NCBI GenBank assembly: GCA_018136815.1
Contig: CM030943.1
Location: 2,201,370 to 2,265,369, forward strand
DNA: 64,000 nucleotides
Direction: 5' to 3'
Origin: Isochrysis galbana
Lineage: Eukaryota; Haptophyta; Isochrysidales; Isochrysidaceae
The notes beneath the pieces were generated by a model, which saw nothing but the letters and a program-made list of their open reading frames with translations, was not told the DNA's origin and searched no databases. Shown here piece by piece: positions 59,835 to 64,000 of the stretch. Each line of letters begins with the position of its first letter. The first letter of the stretch is position 1. Made by a program: the position numbers and the translations under genes.

Positions 59835-61285
59835 CTACGCTTCATGTTATGCGAGTCTTTCAGCGAGGCCAAGTGCTTTTGCTACGAGGCGGGTGGTTTC
59901 GCTCAGTTGTAGTCTACCTTTCTCGTTTTCAATGAATACGGGGGCGCTGAGTTCTAGCGATTTCTTGAGTTTGGGCTTTCTCCCTTGAGCGGCTTTGTGC
60001 GTGCGTGCAGAGCAGTGCGCTTTTGGCGGGGTGAGGCCCCTGACTAATGTAGTGAATCTCACTAGTGTAGACTCTAGGATAGGTATGTAGTGGTATTCGT
60101 ATGACTCAAATTCTACTCTGTAGAAGTCTCTTAGTATATATTTCCACGCTATCACGTATAGTGTTTTTAGGCTTTCGGGAGTGTTCGTACCAGGATATGC
60201 AAATAATCTATCCTTTATTTTCTGTGTGCGTGTCCTTCTGGGGGGAGGCGTGTAGTTGTTGAGGGCGTCTATGGTCTCGAAGATGGTTTTCGTCGCGGGA
60301 CACCACGCTAGATGGCACGAGTTTTCGCGGTGTCGACGGCATAGCCTACATATGTCTGTCTGAGTGTCTATGAATCTATTTCTAGTACCAATTCTTCTGT
60401 GTGTGATATGTTTGAAGTGGAGGTGCTTGTCTGTGTGTTTCAATAACGGCATTGTGTATAGTTTAGCTATGTGCTTCCATTCTTCGTTTGTGATATTCAG
60501 CCTTCTCTCCCATGCTAATCTTGCCGCTTGCGGGGCGTTGCTCCGGGTCGCTTTAAGCGTGGCCTTGGTAATGTCTGCGACTGTTATCGCGTCAAGTGCG
60601 ACCTTTCCTTTTCGCGTATGGCATATTCATCCGCGAGGGGGTACTCCATGTGCCTTGGGCCTTTGTATCCGCCCTCCCATCTGGCTGGCGGGTGATAGTG
60701 TTGGATCTCTCCGACTTCTGCCACGTTGCCGGTGTCTGTTACCTCTCCTAAGTAGTCAGTTTCGATATGTAGCCATATATTGTTTAGCTTGCTGATGTAT
60801 TTTTCGTCTTCAGAAACCCTGACCTCTTTGTTCTGTGGCTCGGTCCCCGGTCTTTGAGGCGGGGTGTTTGTGTCGTGCGACTTTTGTCCTTCAGTGGCTG
60901 AAGGCGGGCGCTCTTTCGAACGCTCTATCACACGCGTTGCGTGGCCGACTATCTCGTCCCACGAGTCGAGAAAATCTTTTTTGTGTATCGAGCGTCCCTC
61001 GTGAATGAACGTTTCGGGTAGGTGTTCGAGATATGCCGAACACTCTTTTTTGCTATACGGCGTTGTAAAAGCGCCGTCTTTGAATACGTTATGTATTACG
61101 TTGGTGTGCAACGCTTCCCATAGGCGCGCCCACGGGGCGCGCACTTCTGGGGGCGGGATGTGGGGATTGTGCCATATTGGCTGCGATAGCGCGCCTTCCC
61201 GTGTAAGGAAGGAGGGTTGTATGTCGAGTTCCCTGAAGTTAGTAATCGCCTCCTTCCAGAAGACTGGGAGCGCCGGGTTTCCCCC
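59835..61285 (-). pseudogene. LINE reverse transcriptase C-terminal (thumb and zinc-knuckle) region
   Basis: The minus-strand reading starts GGNPALPVFWKEAITNFRELDI, continues FLTREGALSQPIWHNPHI and ...ALHTNVIHNVFKDG, and after one frameshift near 60600 resumes VADITKATLKATRSNAPQAARLAWERRL. It ends with ICRLCRRHRENSCHLAWCP, a C..C...H...C knuckle, then ALNNY and IAWKYILRDFYRVEF. This is the region downstream of the RT domain in non-LTR elements. The frameshift and missing catalytic region make it defective. Confidence 0.7.
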
Positions 61286-61362
61286 GATAGCATCAAAACA
61301 AAGTGATGGACAAAGAGCAGACAGGACCCCCCAGCAAGGGGTACGGGAGCAAAAGGGGAGGC
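61286..61362 (+). pseudogene. LINE reverse transcriptase fragment, left of LTR
   Basis: HQNKVMDKEQTG (plus strand) matches the segment just before the conserved Q..F..GR motif in LINE RT domains. It is cut by the LTR at 61363. Orientation is opposite to the thumb region next to it. Confidence 0.5.
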
Positions 61363-61911
61363 TGTCGCATTCGCGAATCGACGCTCGTTAGGCTTCTCTT
61401 CGTCGTTCGGCATTTATCGTTATAATTCTCTCGTTCTCGTTCTCGGTCAAAAGCTTCGCTTGGATGCATAGGATCTTGGGTTGTGGAGCGCCCTCTCTCT
61501 TTCTCTCGAAGAGAAGGGAAGTTTCCCCACCTTTCTCCCTCCCAGGCGCCTTGCAACTAGGTTTAATTCGCTATCTTCTCCGCGCTTCTCTATCTACTGC
61601 AGTGATTGCAATCAGGTTTAATTTGCAATCTCATCACATCTCCCCCTTAGGCACACCGCATCTCTCTCGTCTTATTTGGTAGGTCTCTTGGAATCTTGTG
61701 CGGCAGGATTGCCCCTCGTTTCCGTTATGGTGCGATTCCCCTTCAAGACGGGATCGCCGACAGACCGCCTTCTGATCGTCGTCCGTCGTCGTCTCGCCGG
61801 AGTGTTTGGGTTTGATTTTAGTCGAGTTATGTGAGAAAGTCGTGGGGCGAGAGTCGGGGTGTTTTCCTGGGTGTCTTTGTCCGTCGTCCTGTCGCCAGTC
61901 GTCATCCGTCA
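61363..61911 (+). repeat. LTR of the TGTCGCAT family inserted in LINE sequence
   Basis: Begins TGTCGCATTCGCGAATCGAC and ends near CAGTCGTCATCCGTCA. It lacks the last ~35 bp (CTCTCGTTCTCG...AACA) of the 51.6-kb copy. LINE RT sequence lies on both sides, so it is a solo or truncated LTR. A perfect 5-bp target duplication was not seen. Confidence 0.7.
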
Positions 61912-62170
61912 CACCGCCTAATAGGCGAAGCCACAGCCACGCACCTACTCCAACTGACGCACGCCTACCTAGAAGAAACGGGGGAACCTGAGCTCCTCCT
62001 AGCGTTGGATTGGGAAAAGGCCTTCGACAGAGTGAACTGGGAATTCTATCACCTCGTCCTCGAGAAACTGAACTTCGGAGAGGATTTCCGAAAATACGCG
62101 AGGGCTATAACCAACTCCGAGGCGAAACCCATACGGTACATAAAAGCCAACGGAGGCCATCCCAACTCGT
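61912..62170 (+). pseudogene. LINE reverse transcriptase fragment (palm, LDWEKAFD)
   Basis: RLIGEATATHLLQLTHAYLE, then PELLLALDWEKAFDRVNWEF and YHLVLEKLNFGEDFRKYARA match the RT motif with the first catalytic Asp (LDWEKAFD). The FADD motif is absent; the sequence runs into a GA-rich repeat at ~62165. Confidence 0.8.
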
Positions 62171-62329
62171 CAGGAGGGAGGAGAGCTGCGGAAGAGGGGG
62201 GAACCGCGGAAGGGGGGGAATCACCACACTGACCCAATCCTCCCTCAAATTGACCATTGACGTATTTTTCGCGGCCTGGCCCGGGAAAATCAGAAATCAG
62301 GGAATGGAGAGAGGGGAGGGAGGAGAGCT
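62171..62329. other. Purine-rich spacer
   Basis: GGGAGAGCTGC-type sequence leading into family E repeats; no gene. Confidence 0.5.
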
Positions 62330-62670
62330 GCAAAGGGGGTGAGAACTGCAGAAGGGAGGGGGAACTGCAGAAGGGAGGGGGAACTGCAGAAGGGAGGGGG
62401 AACTGCAGAAGGGGAGGGAGGGAATGCAGAGAGGGGCCCAGTTCTGTTACCTGCATTTCTTACCTTAAACGCGTGGACATTTACCGTAACGGTAAAAATA
62501 AAACTCAAATCTTCGAATTTCGAGACGAAAATCGGCGGACCAGGATCTGAGCCCAGGGAGAATCCGAGTCTGCACGCCTTGAGTGACCAAGACGAACATA
62601 GAAGACGATATATAACAACGAAGGCACGTACCCATGCCGAAATATTCATGCCAGGAGGCCTGAATACAAC
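62330..62670 (+). repeat. Family E repeat, copy in local tandem (1 of 2)
   Basis: Four 18-bp AACTGCAGAAGGGAGGGG units are followed by the family E core with TTACCGTAACGGTAA and the GAATACAAC end. Confidence 0.85.
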
Positions 62671-63030
62671 AGGAGGGGGGGGAAGGAGGAAATCTGCGGA
62701 GGAGGGGGGGGAGAAACTGCAAAGGGGGGGAAACTGCAGGGGGGGGGGGGGGTTGAAATGCCGGAAGGGGGGGGGAAGGGAATGCAGAGGGGCCCAGCTC
62801 TCTCACCTGCATTTCTTACCTTAAACGCGTGAACAATTACCGTAACGGTAAAAATAAAACTCAAATCCTCGAATTTCGAGACGAAAATCGGCGAACCAGG
62901 ACTTGAGCCCAGGGAGAATCCGAATCTGCACGCCTTGCGCGACCACGGCGAACATAGAAGACAGTATATAGCGAAGAAGGCTCGTACTCGTGCCGAAATA
63001 TTCATGCCAAAAGGCCTGAATACAACACAA
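62671..63030 (+). repeat. Family E repeat, copy in local tandem (2 of 2)
   Basis: Same order as 62330-62670 with G-run variation. It is followed at 63030-63125 by the module found inverted at 13596-13690. Confidence 0.85.
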
Positions 63031-63125
63031 CGCGGGGAACTGTTCAATTGTAATTCTGAGCGCGTACCTTACACGAATATTCATGCCTACAGCCTTCGCG
63101 CAGATGGGCAGGAATACAACTATGA
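63031..63125 (+). repeat. Family E flanking module
   Basis: AACTGTTCAATTGTAATTCT, TACACGAATATTCATGCCTA and CAGATGGGCAGGAATACAAC are the reverse complement of 13596-13690. Together with the core this suggests one composite element. Confidence 0.75.
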
Positions 63126-63139
63126 TGGTATGACGAAAC

Positions 63140-63285
63140 AACCTGGGCAAATACAGCCAAATACATGTATTTTGGTATTTTGCCTCCGGCCAAATACATT
63201 TCAAATACATTCTAGGCCTACAACCCAGGGCGCGCTTCAAATATCAAATACAGCCAAATACACATATGTATTTGGGGGCCAAGGG
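63140..63285 (-). repeat. Word island H (AAATACA / GTATTTGG), pair of island G
   Basis: The minus strand shares CCTGGGTTGTAGGCCTAGAA and TGTATTTGAAATGTATTTGG with 24040-24185. The word GTATTTGG recurs about nine times. Confidence 0.75.
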
Positions 63286-63649
63286 GGGCAGAAAAACCCA
63301 AAACCCACCCCTTTCCTCGGCAATTTTTCATGGCGGCAGGTAAGTTACAGGTGAGCCCCCCAGGAGGTTTCTCTTGGGCTTCGGAGAAAGGTCAAACAAA
63401 TGCAGCTCCCCCCCCCCCCCCCCCGGATGTTAGTCGCTATGAATCACTGTTTGACCGCCCTACCCGTGTGTACAGTGTACAACAAGCACACATTTCCGGG
63501 ACACCAGGTCGACCCTTCACGCTAGGGCACCGGGTCGATCCTTCACGTTATCACGCTATCGAGCTCGATTCAGCTTCCCGCACATCGCACCAATGCGGAC
63601 CTATGCGCTGCCCCTTCGCCTCACAGCGCGGGGTGTACCAGATCAGTAC
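63286..63649. other. 3' flank of the last gene; shared 19-bp motif
   Basis: A C run at 63407-63424; CACTGTTTGACCGCCCTAC (63445-63463) is identical to the sequence upstream of RPL7. Confidence 0.5.
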
Positions 63650-64000
63650 CTAATGCAGTAGCCCATTCTTCTTGTTGGGTTTCTTGCCGGCGGCCTCCGC
63701 ATCAAACTTGTTGGCCTTGGCCCCCTGCTTGCGCAAACGCGTGCCCTTCTTCTCCTGCTCGCCAACATGATGCGGCGCGTGAGAGGCCCCAATGCAGGCA
63801 TTTAGGCCAACACGCTACCGATGTGACCAATGCGCGGCACAAGAGCCAACGGCCGTATGACGAAAGCCATGTTGACAAGGGGCGCCGACGAGGGTTGAGG
63901 CGACGAGTGGGAGCAACGCCGCACCTTCTTCTCTTTGTCCTTCTTGGGCATCGGCTGCGCTGGTCTTCCGGCTGCACCCAACGCTTCGGCCTCGCGCCTA
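63650..64000 (-). CDS. Lysine-rich protein, C-terminal end (5' end outside window)
   Basis: Two minus-strand exons: from the window edge (64000) to 63925, then 63754-63650, joined by a GTGCGG...GCGAGCAG intron. The joined end reads ALGAAGRPAQPMPKKDKEKK then EKKGTRLRKQGAKANKFDAEAAGKKPNKKNGLLH. It is strongly basic, with KKDKEKKEKKGTR suggesting a nuclear/nucleolar or RNA-binding tail (inference). ATG within QPMPKKDKEKK could be a start only if the gene were tiny. The family is not recognised. Confidence 0.45.

Noticed and set aside
1..64000. CRISPR array, bacterial operon or rRNA genes
   Set aside because: No regularly spaced identical repeats with unique spacers, no ribosome-binding-site-led gene strings, and no recognisable rRNA sequence; genes are intron-containing and eukaryotic.

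Overview
The window looks like nuclear DNA of a GC-rich, repeat-laden microalga. I favour a haptophyte or related chromist alga. Reasons: short spliceosomal introns with GTGCGT, GTGCGC or GTGAGC donors, a membrane histidine kinase fused to a receiver, a plant/protist-type MYB, a eukaryotic RPL7 gene, and long G/C homopolymers and CT/GA microsatellites. The species is not identifiable from sequence alone. One 100-N gap (55086-55185) marks an assembly join.

Cellular genes occupy roughly a third of the window. From left to right: the 3' end of a SAM methyltransferase (1-543, +); a two-repeat MYB factor (6259-9085, -, 5 exons); RPL7 (15498-16826, +, 4 exons, first exon only the ATG); a PP2C phosphatase (20558-23017, -, 5 exons); a PTPMT1-like phosphatase (26638-27947, +, 3 exons); a hybrid histidine kinase/receiver (29830-32586, -, 6 exons); an ankyrin-type protein (35793-36572, -); a small membrane coiled-coil protein (37747-38512, +); a signal-peptide protein of unknown family (42846-44729, +); a GNAT-like protein (49552-51046, -); a U-box protein (56173-56640, -); and the 3' end of a lysine-rich protein (63650-64000, -). 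They share no evident pathway.

The rest is mobile or repetitive. It contains: an LTR element with identical 351-bp LTRs and a 5-bp target duplication (2823-4779); a second LTR family (TGTCGCAT...) at 18.7-19.5, 41.4-42.0, 51.6-52.2 and 61.4-61.9 kb; two pieces of retroelement internal region carrying a phage-type cytosine-methyltransferase-like domain (about 40.0 and 54.3 kb); two full-length ~1.15-kb retroposons with 17-bp target duplications and intact 334-codon ORFs, plus a truncated third; LINE fragments including an inverted reverse transcriptase (59.1-62.2 kb); hAT transposase remnants and one hAT-like gene; a 202-bp satellite; a fold-back element; and several dispersed families.

The most unusual observation is a set of at least five ~100-bp islands. 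They share a lead-in and a six-slot layout with spacings near 22, variable, 11, 20 and 11 bp. The 6-7-bp word filling the slots differs between islands but is nearly uniform within each one.
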